NCBI GenBank assembly: GCA_900473045.1
Contig: UCKS01000021.1
Span: 1 to 63,985 of the forward strand
DNA length: 63,985 nucleotides
Direction of reading: 5' to 3'
DNA from: Hyphomicrobiales bacterium
GTDB lineage: Bacteria > Pseudomonadota > Alphaproteobacteria > Rhizobiales > Rhizobiaceae
Shown here: positions 24,436-34,369 of the stretch, piece by piece
Layout of the letters: each line of letters opens with the position of its first letter
How positions within the stretch are numbered: position 1 is the stretch's first letter
Notes under the pieces: generated by a model
Told to the model about the DNA's origin: nothing
Seen by the model: the letters and a program-made list of their open reading frames with translations, nothing else
The model's database searches: none
Translations under genes and position numbers: made by a program

Positions 24436-26334
24436 CTAGCCTGTCAGGCCACGATATATGGACGGCAGTGCACTTGGTAGCTTGGAAACATTTCCTACAA
24501 GAGCGAAACCGTTCCGGCCAAACATGCTCGGCAGATAGCTTCTGGCGTCTTTGTCCACGGTGACTGCGAACACATTGACCCCCGCCTTCCGGGCGTCGCT
24601 AACGGCATGCCTGCTGTCTTCCAGCGCGAAGCGTCCCTCATAGTGATCGACATCGTTTGGCTTGCCGTCGGTAAGGATAAGCAGAAGCCGCTTTCGATTA
24701 GGCTGCTTCGCCAGCGCTTGGGTGGAATGCCGTATGGCCGCTCCAAGACGAGTGTAGTAGCCAGGCTTGAGACCTGCGATCCGGCTCTCCACCCGTTCGT
24801 TCATTCGCTCGCCAAAGTCCTTGACAGTTTCGACGCGCACCCAGGAGCGGCGGCGACTAGTGAACGTCAGGATGGAATGGTTGGTACCGCAAGCGGAAAG
24901 ACCGTGCGCCAGTACCAGCAGCGCCTCTTTCTCGACATCCAAGACCCGTCGGTTGTCTAGCCAGGCATCGGTCGAAAGCGAAACGTCTACGAGGATGGTC
25001 ACCGCAAGATCGTTCGCCTGGGGTCTGCTAAGAAGATGTAACCTGTCGCTTCCTTCCCCGCCCGCTGCAAGATCGGCACGCATACGCACGACTGCATCGA
25101 GGTCGAGGTCATTGCCGTCTAGTTGTGAACGCAGAATTTCCCGTCCGGGCCGCAGCGCCTCGAATTGCCGTCGCACCTTGCGAACGAGACTTTGTGTATG
25201 CTCGGTCTGCCATTCCGCAGCAATTGATGCGGGAGCATCCGAGGCAAACACGCTGCAATAGGAAGGCATGTAACAGCCCTTACGGTAATTCCATTCCGGA
25301 TATGTGAGTGCGGCATCGATAGAAGCCGGATCCACCGCCTCCGGCGGCAGGTCAAGGTCGAAACGAAACTTGGCCGATGGCCTTTCCTTCTTTTGACCCA
25401 ACTTCACTTCGTCGAGATCATCGGCGGCCTTTTCGTCACTATCCTGCTGATCGTCGGTGGGGCGATCCACATTGACCATGTCGGCCATGGCAAGAATTTT
25501 TTCGAATCTGTTCAATATAAAGGGACTTCTATCGCTCCGCCCAGCGTCGTCTTCATCGCGCTCGCCTCTGAACCGCTTCGTCGTTTCCGACGCCGAGGCG
25601 GCATCGGTCTGGGGTTCCTCGTCTTTCAACGAAGACGGGGCCTCTCTCCTAACCTCAAACTCAGGCCAAAGCGGCACGGCCATCATTGGTTGATAACCCG
25701 GCGGCGCGACCGCCGGAAAAATGGCCTTGATGCGATCGTCCCTGTGACAAGCTCCCTCGGCAAGAAGCGCAAGGATCTCGCTCTCCACGAGACGCTCTAC
25801 CGGAGGCAAGATGCTACGGGTTCGAGATGCGAGCGTCGCTTCGCATAGTGCGCCATAGCGGGCGCGCAGGCCCGGAAAACGGTGAAGAACCTTCCTTACG
25901 GTTTTCTTTGTCCCTTTGATATTTTCGACGTCGCGGCGTAGCAGATCCTGATGCTGCGGAGATGCCAGCGGCATTACGGCCATCATGGCTGCAAGCCATA
26001 TATAGAGATCGCGGTTTAGGCTACGGTCTGGGTAGATATCGATGACTGGCGGGAGCATGACCGCACCAAAGTCCCGGCTCGCTCTTGCAACCCTCTCCTG
26101 GCCTAGACCGACAAGCTGCCGAAGCCGAAGGCGGTGTGATGACGTGCGGGCGTGAGCCGGAGACACTTGGACCGTTGATTCGCCGCCGAACCCTCGAAAA
26201 CATGACCCAAGGATTGGTTTGAGCTCCTCGAATGTGACTGCTTGGTCGCGATAACGCGGCAGGCTTGACGTCGACCCGACTAACCGGTGCCAAGCCTTGC
26301 CAACGGTTTCCTCCAGTTCCAGAAAATCTAGCAC
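24436..26334 (-). CDS. norD: NorD, VWA-domain nitric oxide reductase activation protein
   Basis: 632 residues. The C-terminal third is a von Willebrand factor A domain with a MIDAS metal site (VTILVDVSLSTDAWLDNRR; later LLLILTDGKPND). The middle is acidic and of low complexity (about 240-320). NorD works with the NorQ ATPase to activate the NorCB complex, probably by inserting or shaping its metal centre. Last gene of norEFCBQD, seven bases after norQ. Confidence 0.93.
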   Translation of the reverse strand: MLDFLELEETVGKAWHRLVGSTSSLPRYRDQAVTFEELKPILGSCFRGFGGESTVQVSPAHARTSSHRLRLRQLVGLGQERVARASRDFGAVMLPPVIDIYPDRSLNRDLYIWLAAMMAVMPLASPQHQDLLRRDVENIKGTKKTVRKVLHRFPGLRARYGALCEATLASRTRSILPPVERLVESEILALLAEGACHRDDRIKAIFPAVAPPGYQPMMAVPLWPEFEVRREAPSSLKDEEPQTDAASASETTKRFRGERDEDDAGRSDRSPFILNRFEKILAMADMVNVDRPTDDQQDSDEKAADDLDEVKLGQKKERPSAKFRFDLDLPPEAVDPASIDAALTYPEWNYRKGCYMPSYCSVFASDAPASIAAEWQTEHTQSLVRKVRRQFEALRPGREILRSQLDGNDLDLDAVVRMRADLAAGGEGSDRLHLLSRPQANDLAVTILVDVSLSTDAWLDNRRVLDVEKEALLVLAHGLSACGTNHSILTFTSRRRSWVRVETVKDFGERMNERVESRIAGLKPGYYTRLGAAIRHSTQALAKQPNRKRLLLILTDGKPNDVDHYEGRFALEDSRHAVSDARKAGVNVFAVTVDKDARSYLPSMFGRNGFALVGNVSKLPSALPSIYRGLTG

Positions 26335-26341
26335 GGCAACC

Positions 26342-27154
26342 TCACACGATTACAGCTTTGGCAACTTCGATCAGGGCGGACCTGACATCAGGATCGTCGG
26401 TCAACGGCTCAATCATGGCGGCAAGGACAGCTTCCCGCGCCGCCATGCCGCTATCGATCAGTGCCGCACAATAGACGAGCAGACGGGTGGAGACTTCTTC
26501 CTCAACGTCACTGCCCTTGAGAGCTCTGAAGCGATGCGCAAGATCCACAAGCGGTGCCACCCTCGCTTCGTCCAGACCGCTTTCCGTGGCGACGATGACG
26601 ATCTCCTGGTTACGTGGCAGGAACCCGAATTCAATGGCTACGAACCGCTGTTTAGTTGAAGGCTTGAGTGCCTTTAGGATGTTCTGGTATCCGGGGTTGT
26701 AGGAAACGACGAGCATGAACCCCGGAGGCGCGACCAGCGTTTCCCCCGTCCGTTCCAAAGGAAGGATTCGTCTATCGTCGGTAAGCGGATGCAGCACAAC
26801 GGCGACATCCTTGCGAGCCTCGACAATTTCGTCGAGATAGCAGATGCCGCCTTCGCGAACTGATCTCGTCAAAGGACCGTCCACCCACACGGTATCGCCA
26901 CCCTTCAAGAGATAGCGACCCGTCAAATCGGCGGCTGCAAGATCGTCGTGGCAAGAAACTGTGGTAAGCGGAAGCCCAAGACTGGCCGCCATATGGTTAA
27001 CGAAACGGGTCTTCCCGCACCCTGTCGGTCCCTTGAGAAGAAGTGGAAGCTGTCGCGTCCATGCCAATTCGAAGAGGCGGCATTCATTCGACTTGGGTAG
27101 GTAGCTCGGAATAAAGACCTCGGCCTCATTCTTTGCGGGGGAAAGCATATTCAT
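26342..27154 (-). CDS. norQ: NorQ, MoxR-type AAA ATPase for nitric oxide reductase activation
   Basis: 270 residues from the ATG at 27154 (GAGGAAG upstream). Walker A LLKGPTGCGKTRFV (about 40-53), Walker B GGICYLDEIVEARKD, then VVSYNPGYQNILKALKPSTKQRF typical of the MoxR/NorQ group. Forms a chaperone pair with NorD. Cytoplasmic. It follows norB by 61 bp. Confidence 0.95.
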   Translation of the reverse strand: MNMLSPAKNEAEVFIPSYLPKSNECRLFELAWTRQLPLLLKGPTGCGKTRFVNHMAASLGLPLTTVSCHDDLAAADLTGRYLLKGGDTVWVDGPLTRSVREGGICYLDEIVEARKDVAVVLHPLTDDRRILPLERTGETLVAPPGFMLVVSYNPGYQNILKALKPSTKQRFVAIEFGFLPRNQEIVIVATESGLDEARVAPLVDLAHRFRALKGSDVEEEVSTRLLVYCAALIDSGMAAREAVLAAMIEPLTDDPDVRSALIEVAKAVIV

Positions 27155-27215
27155 CAGCGTCTTCCTCAAAGTTCAGAGATGAGGCTGCCCCGGCCGTTGC
27201 CGGAGCAGCAATATT

Positions 27216-28562
27216 TCACTCCGCAGCCTGGGCAACCAGGGAAGGATTCCGCACAGAAGCCCGCCCCGGTACGAAGAGAGCCCACAGGAACATGAGCGTA
27301 GCGATCAGCACGAAGACGCCCGAACCAAGTCTGATCCAGTAAAAGACCGCGAGCTGGTCCTGCACGTCCATGAATGCATCGCCCAGGACGCGCTGATAGT
27401 AGACCTGTACGGCTCCGGCGGCTGTCAGCGCGAAGGTCATGACGGTCATCGCAGTGCACATGATCCAGAAGCTGGCGATCGAAAGCTTCTGATTGTACGG
27501 CGCGCGGCCAAGCAATTCAGGAACCGCGTAGGCCATAAGTGCCAGGTTCAGCATCACATAGGCACCGAAGAAGGCGAGATGGCCGTGCGCCGCGGTCAAT
27601 TGCGTTCCGTGGGTATAGTAATTCACAGAAGATAGTGTGTGCATGAAACCCCATACGCCAGCCCCGAAAAACGCCATGACCGAGCAGCCCTTTGACCAAA
27701 GCAGCGCTGCTCGGTTCGGGTGATTTCGTCCTGCTTTCCGCGACATGATAAAGGTGAACGCGACCATCGTGGCGAAGGGAGCGACCTCAAGGGTCGAGAA
27801 GATGGAACCGATCCACTGCCAATAGCCCGGCGCGCCGATCCAGTAGAAGTGATGGCCCGTTCCGAGAATACCTGAGAACAATGCAAGGCCGACGATGACG
27901 TAGAGCCATTTCTCCACGACCTCCCGATCGATGCCATTCAGCTTGATCATCAAGAATGCCAAAACCGACGCCATTATTAGTTCCCAGACACCTTCGACCC
28001 AAAGGTGGACGACGAACCACCAGAACATCTTATCAAGCGCAAGGTTCACGGGATTGTAGAAGGCGAAAAGGAAGAAAATCGCTACGCCCCACAGTCCAAA
28101 AATAAGGATGTTGGTGACGACCGTCTTGCGGCCCTTCAACGTCGTCAAGGTAATGTTAAACAGGAACATTAGAGCGACGACGACGATCCCGACCTTGATG
28201 ATGAATGGCTGCTCCAGGAACTCGCGCCCCTCATGATAATGGAACAGGTATCCTATGACGGCGATCGCGGCTGCGGAGAGGAATAGCCAAAACTGAACGA
28301 TGGCGATCTTCGTGCTGAAGAGTTCGGTTTCCGCCTCCTCCGGGAGGAGATAATAGGTGGCCCCCATGAAACCCATCAACAGCCAGACGATCAGGGCATT
28401 CGTATGGATCATTCGGATGATGTTAAAGGGCAAAATCACCGACAGTGTATTTGGCAGCGCGTAGACGGTCCCTGCGAGAACGCCGAACAGCACCTGGGCA
28501 AGGAAAAGGCCGAGCGCGCCGTAAAAATACAGCATCGCGACCCTTTGGGTTTGATATTTCAT
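27216..28562 (-). CDS. norB: NorB, nitric oxide reductase catalytic subunit
   Basis: 448 residues with 12 membrane helices of the heme-copper oxidase fold. Metal ligands: RMIHTNALIVW (heme b His), VVHLWVEGVWE (FeB His and catalytic Glu), GTGHHFYWIG (FeB His pair) and LTAAHGHLAFFGAY (heme b3 and heme b His). Reduces two NO to N2O at the membrane using electrons from NorC. Length is normal for the short c-type NorB. 24 bp after norC. Confidence 0.97.
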   Translation of the reverse strand: MKYQTQRVAMLYFYGALGLFLAQVLFGVLAGTVYALPNTLSVILPFNIIRMIHTNALIVWLLMGFMGATYYLLPEEAETELFSTKIAIVQFWLFLSAAAIAVIGYLFHYHEGREFLEQPFIIKVGIVVVALMFLFNITLTTLKGRKTVVTNILIFGLWGVAIFFLFAFYNPVNLALDKMFWWFVVHLWVEGVWELIMASVLAFLMIKLNGIDREVVEKWLYVIVGLALFSGILGTGHHFYWIGAPGYWQWIGSIFSTLEVAPFATMVAFTFIMSRKAGRNHPNRAALLWSKGCSVMAFFGAGVWGFMHTLSSVNYYTHGTQLTAAHGHLAFFGAYVMLNLALMAYAVPELLGRAPYNQKLSIASFWIMCTAMTVMTFALTAAGAVQVYYQRVLGDAFMDVQDQLAVFYWIRLGSGVFVLIATLMFLWALFVPGRASVRNPSLVAQAAE

Positions 28563-28586
28563 TTTGGTTGTTCCTTTCCAGTTTCA

Positions 28587-29039
28587 TTAGCCAGCGTCGT
28601 TCGGCGGCCATTTCTGGGTCTTGATCTTGCTGGTCCACTCAAGGAAATCCGCGAGGTCATCGAGTTCTTGATCGGTGAGATTGAACTGGGGCATTTGGCG
28701 ACGCCCCTCGATCCCCGATGGCTGTGCAGCCATCCATCCTTTGAGGCTCTCGCGGGCTGTTGCCGGGTCTTGCTGCCCGCCCCATCTCGTCCAGACATTG
28801 CCGACTTCAGGAGCGTAGTAGGCGCCTTCGCCCAAAAGGGTATGGCAGTTAATGCAGGAGTTCTTTTCCCACACATGTTTACCGCGGGCGACGGAGTCCG
28901 TCAGCGTGGTTTCATCCGTTGATGTCGTGCGCATGTAATAAGCGCTATGCGCGGTCAGTCCTAAGAAGATTGCGAAGAAGAATGCGGAGCCGCCGTAGAA
29001 AACATTCCGTGCTCCATTCTTTGTCAGGTAGTCAGCCAT
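28587..29039 (-). CDS. norC: NorC, cytochrome c subunit of nitric oxide reductase
   Basis: 150 residues. One N-terminal membrane anchor (NVFYGGSAFFFAIFLGLTAHSAYYM) and one c-type heme site (SCINCHTLLGEGAYYAPEVGNVWTRWGG). RRQMPQFNLTDQELDDLADFLEWTSKI supplies the methionine ligand and the usual C-terminal helix. Passes electrons from periplasmic donors to NorB. Preceded by an NnrR-type box 91 bp upstream, so norCBQD probably has its own promoter behind norEF. Confidence 0.97.
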   Translation of the reverse strand: MADYLTKNGARNVFYGGSAFFFAIFLGLTAHSAYYMRTTSTDETTLTDSVARGKHVWEKNSCINCHTLLGEGAYYAPEVGNVWTRWGGQQDPATARESLKGWMAAQPSGIEGRRQMPQFNLTDQELDDLADFLEWTSKIKTQKWPPNDAG

Positions 29040-29129
29040 TCAGTTTCCCCTTGACCGTCGCCGCCGGCGCGCAAACGCAGCCAGCGGGATTCAATGGGCG
29101 ATTAGTGAACGAGTCCGGAGCCTAGTTCT

Positions 29130-29143
29130 TTGTCTTTGGACAA
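29130..29143. promoter_or_regulatory. NnrR-type box upstream of norC
   Basis: TTGTCTTTGGACAA, almost fully symmetric (TTTGTC..GGACAAA). 91 bp before the norC ATG. NnrR control of norC is established in related bacteria. Confidence 0.8.
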
Positions 29144-29221
29144 ATAAAACCGCATTATGCGGTAGCCCTGCCCAATGGTACGCAGGCACGCCGGGTCAGG
29201 GCGATGCCTGCTGCATTCGGC

Positions 29222-29497
29222 TCAAAGCCCGGCTGCTGCTTTGATCGCAACTGCGGAAGTGAAAAACACAGGCCAAGCCAAGAGGGCCGCTACCAACACT
29301 GGTCTGCTTCCGCGCAGGCTCATGAAGTCCAGGATGACCAATCTTGCTTTAAGAACGGTCAGGCAGAGGACAGCGATCAACGCGACGGTTGGAAGGGTTT
29401 CCTGATGCCACTGCGACGTCACGAGCGCGGCGACGATGCCCATGATGATTATCCAGTGCGAGCTGGCGAACAGTTCCGGAGCGGCTTTTTTTGCCAT
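29222..29497 (-). CDS. norF: NorF-like small membrane protein
   Basis: 91 residues with three membrane helices (IIIMGIVAALVTS; LPTVALIAVLCLTVLKARLVILDFMSLRG; PVLVAALLAWPVFFTSAVAI). It resembles the cytochrome c oxidase subunit IV/NorF group. Directly follows norE with a four-base gap. NorEF help full nitric oxide reductase activity; the mechanism is not established. Confidence 0.85.
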   Translation of the reverse strand: MAKKAAPELFASSHWIIIMGIVAALVTSQWHQETLPTVALIAVLCLTVLKARLVILDFMSLRGSRPVLVAALLAWPVFFTSAVAIKAAAGL

Positions 29498-29501
29498 GAT
29501 T

Positions 29502-30056
29502 TTATCCGAGGTAGATGAGAGGAAACATCACAAGCCAAACGAGATCGATGACATGCCATATCGTCGTGAGGATTACGATGTTGGAGCGGTCAAGCTTGCG
29601 GGCGACGAGAACGAACAGCGCTGCGATGAAGACGACATGGACGAGATGGAAGCCCGTGATTATGAAATAAAGTTCGAAGAACGAACTGAACGTGTCGTCG
29701 CCCGCATATTTGAGCTCCGCTTGATATTCGACCAGCTTTATGTAGGCGAAGACGAAACCGAGAGCCGCCGCGAGAAGTAAGCTCACCCTCTGGGCGGTCC
29801 GGCTGGCGGAGGCACGCGCGGCCAGTGCGGCCTGCCAACCGCTAGCAAGAAGAACGAGTGTGTTGACGCTGGCTAGTCTGGTCGAAAGGTGAATTTTCGC
29901 GACAGAGAAGCTTTCCGGGTGTAGCATCGACATCACCCAGAATGCGCCGAGCAGAATGCCGAACACCGCTAGTTCGCTCCAGACGAGGACCCAGAGAATG
30001 AGGTCGCCGCCGCCATCCTTCCTCGCTGGTTCGTCACTGTAGGTGATAGACATCAT
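29502..30056 (-). CDS. norE: NorE, cytochrome c oxidase subunit III-like protein
   Basis: 184 residues from the ATG at 30056 (GGAGAG upstream; longer in-frame starts at 30065 and 30107). Five membrane helices of the oxidase subunit III fold, including WVLVWSELAVFGILLGAFWVM, FFELYFIITGFHLVHVVFIAALF and TTIWHVIDLVWLVMFPLIYLG. Accessory protein of the nor operon. No TTG-N8-CAA site was found immediately upstream. Confidence 0.92.
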   Translation of the reverse strand: MMSITYSDEPARKDGGGDLILWVLVWSELAVFGILLGAFWVMSMLHPESFSVAKIHLSTRLASVNTLVLLASGWQAALAARASASRTAQRVSLLLAAALGFVFAYIKLVEYQAELKYAGDDTFSSFFELYFIITGFHLVHVVFIAALFVLVARKLDRSNIVILTTIWHVIDLVWLVMFPLIYLG

Positions 30057-30284
30057 GCTCTCCATGCGTGTCAAAAAGATGCTCTCCTTGCACGTCAAAA
30101 AGACCATGACGTCAAAATCGCCACCGCTCTTTGTGCCAACGCAAGGACGCCAACGGTTGATTGCGGCAATGTGGCAAAACCGGGAGAACTAATAATAACC
30201 GCCCCCAAAAAGGCCTTGGAAATCTGCGGCGGCGGGACATGAGACGCTGTGCAGAGCCAAACCTCTAGCGATCACCCTACTTGA

Positions 30285-30674
30285 ACAGCTTTTCACACCT
30301 GCAATCTCTTGTCGCAGGATGCGGTGAACAGGAGGGACACGACTTCAGGCTCGCTGCCCCAGTGCACGATAGGCCACGGAGATGGCGTGGTCCCACCACG
30401 AGCGCTGGGATGGCAAAGGATATCCCCGTCGTCTGTCGGAGAGGTCATACCGCTCTCCGGACGCATCATAGCCTTGGCAGACAATTTCGATACAATTACG
30501 GTGCGCCCATTCAGGAGCGCCTGGTCGGTCGAGCGAGCCATGACTTATATCTGATCGCTGTCGGGAACGCAGTTCGACCCGCCTGCATGGACACCTTCGA
30601 AAAGGCATTGCCGAGCCTCCCGGTCGCGACAGAGGCACTTGTAGCAAATGACGCACTCCGTGGATGCCAATGAA
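30285..30674 (+). pseudogene. Decayed HD-GYP phosphodiesterase remnant
   Basis: Pieces of the C-terminal HD-GYP domain appear in order but in shifting frames: ATEMAWSHHERWDGKGYPRRLSE, then GEVIPLSGRIIALADNFDTITVRPFRSAWSVERAMTYI, then SGTQFDP, then ACMDTFEKALPSL. These correspond to the HHExxDGxGYP loop, the ADxFDALTxxRPYR segment and the closing FDP motif. At least three frameshifts and the loss of the N-terminal part make it non-functional. The rest of the 30057-30909 gap holds no gene, only the napE promoter region, which turns AT-rich after 30720. Confidence 0.75.
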
Positions 30675-30909
30675 CCGCGTAGGTGGGACTAAACGCAAGA
30701 GCAGAGATTGAGCTATCTGATCATTTAGCGTTCGGCGTGCCGTAAGTATTATTTGTGCATCGCAGCATAACAGCGCTCCAACCTGACCATGATGCAATCA
30801 TAAGCAATGTCGCGCCCAGAAAAGAAAACTATGAATTTTAAATAACAAGTGTAATTTCATTTACGGCATAGCTCGACGGTGTGTGACGTAGGTAACAAGG
30901 GGTGCTGAC

Positions 30910-31101
30910 ATGGCAGAGCCTTCCTCAGATCGGTTGCCCGCCGAACATACACACTGGCGGCGGCGGGCTGAGTTCTTGACGTTTCTCGTCCTTGCGTTTG
31001 GCATCTGGCCCATCATTGCGGTCGGATTCGTAGGAAGTTACGGATTTGCAGTCTGGATGTGGCAGATCGTGTTCGGTCCGCCAGGCCCCCCCAGTCATTG
31101 A
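30910..31101 (+). CDS. napE: NapE, small membrane protein of the nap operon
   Basis: 63 residues with one or two helices (WRRRAEFLTFLVLAFGIWPIIAVGFVGSYGFAVWMWQIVFGPPGPPSH), matching NapE. Ribosome site AAGGGG before the ATG. Function is unknown in all species. First gene of napEFDABC. I found no FNR-family box in the 200 bp upstream. Confidence 0.9.
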   Translation: MAEPSSDRLPAEHTHWRRRAEFLTFLVLAFGIWPIIAVGFVGSYGFAVWMWQIVFGPPGPPSH

Positions 31102-31110
31102 GGCCGTACG

Positions 31111-31611
31111 ATGCGAACGGAATCCATCTCACGTCGATCTTTGCTTCTTGGGTCCTTGGCGAAAACAAGCACCGGAATTTGCCCTCCAGGCGCATCTCCG
31201 ACAAGTCTTCAAGCTTGCACAGGTTGTGGCCTCTGCGCGGAGCACTGTCCCACCGGGATTATCGGGTTGATCCATGGCCTGCCGACGCTCGACTTCACCT
31301 CGGCCGATTGTACGTTTTGCGGTGAATGCAGGTTGGCTTGTCCCGAACCGGTGTTCGAGCAGGTCGCCGTCTATCGCTTCCCGCATACTGCCACTGTCAC
31401 AGATGCTTGCCTTGCAAAGCAGGGTGTCGCTTGCCAGTCGTGCGGCGAAAGCTGTCCTGAGAATGCAATCCGATTTCGGCCCCGCCTCGGAGGACCATTT
31501 CTTCCTGAACTTGACGAGCAGCTCTGCACCGGTTGCGGCTCTTGTATCCAGCTCTGTCCGGCGGGCGCGATTGCAACGAAACCTCGCGAACTGGAGCTTT
31601 CGGATGTCTGA
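31111..31611 (+). CDS. napF: NapF, ferredoxin-type maturation protein
   Basis: 166 residues. N-terminal ISRRSLLLGS, then four Cys-rich 4Fe-4S motifs: CTGCGLCAEHCPTG, CTFCGECRLACPEP, CQSCGESCPEN and CTGCGSCIQLCPAG. NapF acts in the cytoplasm on NapA before export. Its last eight bases overlap napD. Confidence 0.95.
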   Translation: MRTESISRRSLLLGSLAKTSTGICPPGASPTSLQACTGCGLCAEHCPTGIIGLIHGLPTLDFTSADCTFCGECRLACPEPVFEQVAVYRFPHTATVTDACLAKQGVACQSCGESCPENAIRFRPRLGGPFLPELDEQLCTGCGSCIQLCPAGAIATKPRELELSDV

Positions 31612-31891
31612 AGTGCCGTTGACCTATCACATTTCCAGCGCGGTGATCGCTACGTTGCCTCGAGCAACGGACAGTGTCCTGCTGGAACTTGCCGCGATGG
31701 AAAATGTCGAAATCCACGCACACGCAGGCGGAAAGATCGTTCTGGTGATCGAGGGAACAAGCACGGGGATGATGGGTGACTGCCTGTCGAGGATCTCGCT
31801 TCTCGACGGGGTCATTTCCGCGAACATGGTTTTCGAGCATGTCGAAACGGAGGGGGCACATACCGATGACCGGAGAACTGACGCGGCGTGA
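31604..31891 (+). CDS. napD: NapD, chaperone for NapA
   Basis: 95 residues from the ATG at 31604. Ferredoxin-like fold typical of NapD ([44 protein letters not shown]). It binds the twin-arginine signal peptide of NapA. Overlaps napF upstream and napA downstream (napA starts at 31866). Confidence 0.93.
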   Translation: MSEVPLTYHISSAVIATLPRATDSVLLELAAMENVEIHAHAGGKIVLVIEGTSTGMMGDCLSRISLLDGVISANMVFEHVETEGAHTDDRRTDAA

Positions 31892-34369
31892 AATCCTGAA
31901 GGCCCACGCAGCCGGCATTGCCGCTGCCACAGCAGGCATAGCGCTTCCTGCCGCCGCACAGCCTGTGCCCGGTGGCGTCACCGCGCTTGAGATCAAATGG
32001 TCGAAGGCACCCTGCCGATTTTGTGGAACCGGCTGCGGCGTAATGGTCGGCGTCAAGCAGGGCCAGGTGGTCGCGACCCACGGAGACATGCAGGCGGAGG
32101 TCAACCGCGGCCTGAACTGCATCAAGGGCTACTTCCTTTCCAAAATCATGTACGGCGAGGATCGGTTGAAGACGCCGTTGCTTCGAAAGCGCGCGGGCGT
32201 CTACGACAAGGAGGGCGAATTCGAACCGGTGAGCTGGGACGAGGCCTTCGATGTCATGGCGCAACAGGCCAAACGTGTGCTGAAGGAAAAGGGGCCGACC
32301 GCCGTCGGCATGTTCGGGTCCGGCCAGTGGACCATTTTCGAAGGCTATGCCGCAACGAAGTTGATGCGGGCGGGCTTTCGCTCCAATAACCTTGATCCCA
32401 ACGCCCGCCATTGCATGGCGTCGGCCGCTGTCGCTTTCATGCGCACCTTTGGCATGGACGAGCCGATGGGGTGCTACGATGACTTCGAGAATCCGACGCG
32501 TTTGTCCTGTGGGGATCGAACATGGCGGAGATGCACCCCATCTTGTGGACGCGCGTCGCCGATCGTCGGCTGGGCCATCCCCACGTGCGCGTGGCGGTGC
32601 TTTCGACATTCACCCATCGCAGCATGGACTTGGCTGACATCCCGATCGTCTTCAAGCCGGGGACTGACCTTGTCATTCTGAACTATATCGCCAATCACAT
32701 CATTCAGACCGGGCGCGTGAACGAGACGTTCGTCCAGCAACACACCAAATTCGCCCGCGGTGCGACCGACATCGGATACGGCCTGCGTCCCGACAATCCG
32801 GTGGAGGTCAACGCTGCCAATTCGGCCGATCCGGGCAAGACCGAACCGATGGATTTCGAAGCCTTCAAGGAATTCGTTTCTGAGTATACGCTGAAGAAGA
32901 CGGCCGAGATGACCGGCGTTGATCCGGAATTCCTCGAGCAGCTGGCAGAACTCTACGCCGATCCGGCGCGCAAGGTCATGTCGCTCTGGACCATGGGTTT
33001 CAACCAGCATGTCCGCGGTGTCTGGGCCAATCAGATGGTCTACAACCTGCATCTTTTGACGGGCAAGATTTCCGAACCGGGCAACAGTCCGTTCTCTCTC
33101 ACAGGGCAGCCTTCGGCGTGCGGTACGGCACGCGAGGTCGGAACCTTCGCCCACCGTCTGCCCGCCGACATGGTCGTCACCAATCCCGAGCATCGCAAAC
33201 ATGCCGAGGAAATCTGGCGCATTCCCCACGGCGTTATCCCGGAAAAGCCCGGATATCACGCTGTGCAGCAGGACCGGATGCTGAAGGATGGCAAGCTCAA
33301 CTTCTACTGGGTACAATGCAACAACAACGTCCAGGCCGCGCCGAACAACAGCAATGAGACCTATCAGGGTTACCGCAACCCCGAGAACTTCGTCGTCGTC
33401 TCCGACGCCTATCCGACGATCACGGCGATGAGCGCCGACCTCATCTTGCCGGCTGCCATGTGGGTGGAGAAGGAAGGTGCGTACGGCAATGCCGAACGGC
33501 GGACGCATGTCTGGCATCAATTGGTCCAGGCGTCGGGCGAAGCGCGTTCCGATCTCTGGCAGATGATGGAATTCTCCAAGCGGTTCACCACCGACGACGT
33601 CTGGCCAGCCGAGATGCTGGATGCCAATCCCGACTATAAGGGTAAGACGCTATTCGAAGTTCTGTTCCGCAACGGTGAAGTCGACCGCTTTCCTCTGAGC
33701 GAGGTCAATGCTGAATACGACAACAACGAGGCCAAAGATTTCGGTTTCTACGTGCAAAAAGGTCTGTTTGAGGAATACGCCGCGTTCGGCCGAGGACATG
33801 GCCATGACCTTGCTCCCTATGACGTCTACCACGAGGTGCGCGGCCTCCGTTGGCCTGTGGTGAATGGACAGGAGACAAAGTGGCGCTATCGCGAAGGGTA
33901 TGATCCTTATGTGAAGCCTGGCGAAGGCGTGAAATTCTACGGGCAGCCGGACGGCAAGGCAGTCATTCTGGCAGTGCCGTATGAGCCGCCGGCAGAATCA
34001 CCCGACGAGGAGTTCGATTTCTGGCTCGTGACAGGGCGCGTTCTTGAACATTGGCATTCCGGGTCGATGACGATGCGAGTACCTGAACTCTACAAGGCGT
34101 TTCCCGGCGCACGCTGCTTCATGAACGCCGGCGACGCCCGAAAGCGTGGGATAAATCAGGGCGCGGAAGTTCGCATCGTTTCGCGACGCGGAGAGATACG
34201 CACCCGCATCGACATTCGCGGTCGAAACCGGATGCCCTCGGGTGTCATATTCGTTCCATGGTTCGACGCCAGCCAGTTGATCAACAAGGTCACTCTCGAC
34301 GCCACCGATCCCATCTCCAAACAGACGGATTTCAAAAAATGCGCGGTCAAGATTCTGCTTGCCGTTTGA
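31866..34369 (+). pseudogene. napA: Periplasmic nitrate reductase NapA, broken by a one-base deletion
   Basis: The frame from 31866 gives a twin-arginine signal ([17 protein letters not shown]), the 4Fe-4S site [14 protein letters not shown] and [11 protein letters not shown], then normal NapA sequence to YDDFENP. There it shifts to nonsense ([13 protein letters not shown]). The correct continuation ([22 protein letters not shown]) is in the next frame and runs to 34369. One base is missing near 32492-32493, where GAG AAT CCG should probably read GAG AAT GCC G. Restoring it gives 834 residues, the normal NapA length, with molybdopterin and C-terminal domains intact. Either a real mutation removing nitrate reductase or a sequencing error. 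Otherwise undamaged. Confidence 0.9.

Noticed and set aside
30345..30797. 150-codon minus frame in the nor-nap gap
   Set aside because: The + strand carries HD-GYP motifs there; this is their antisense.
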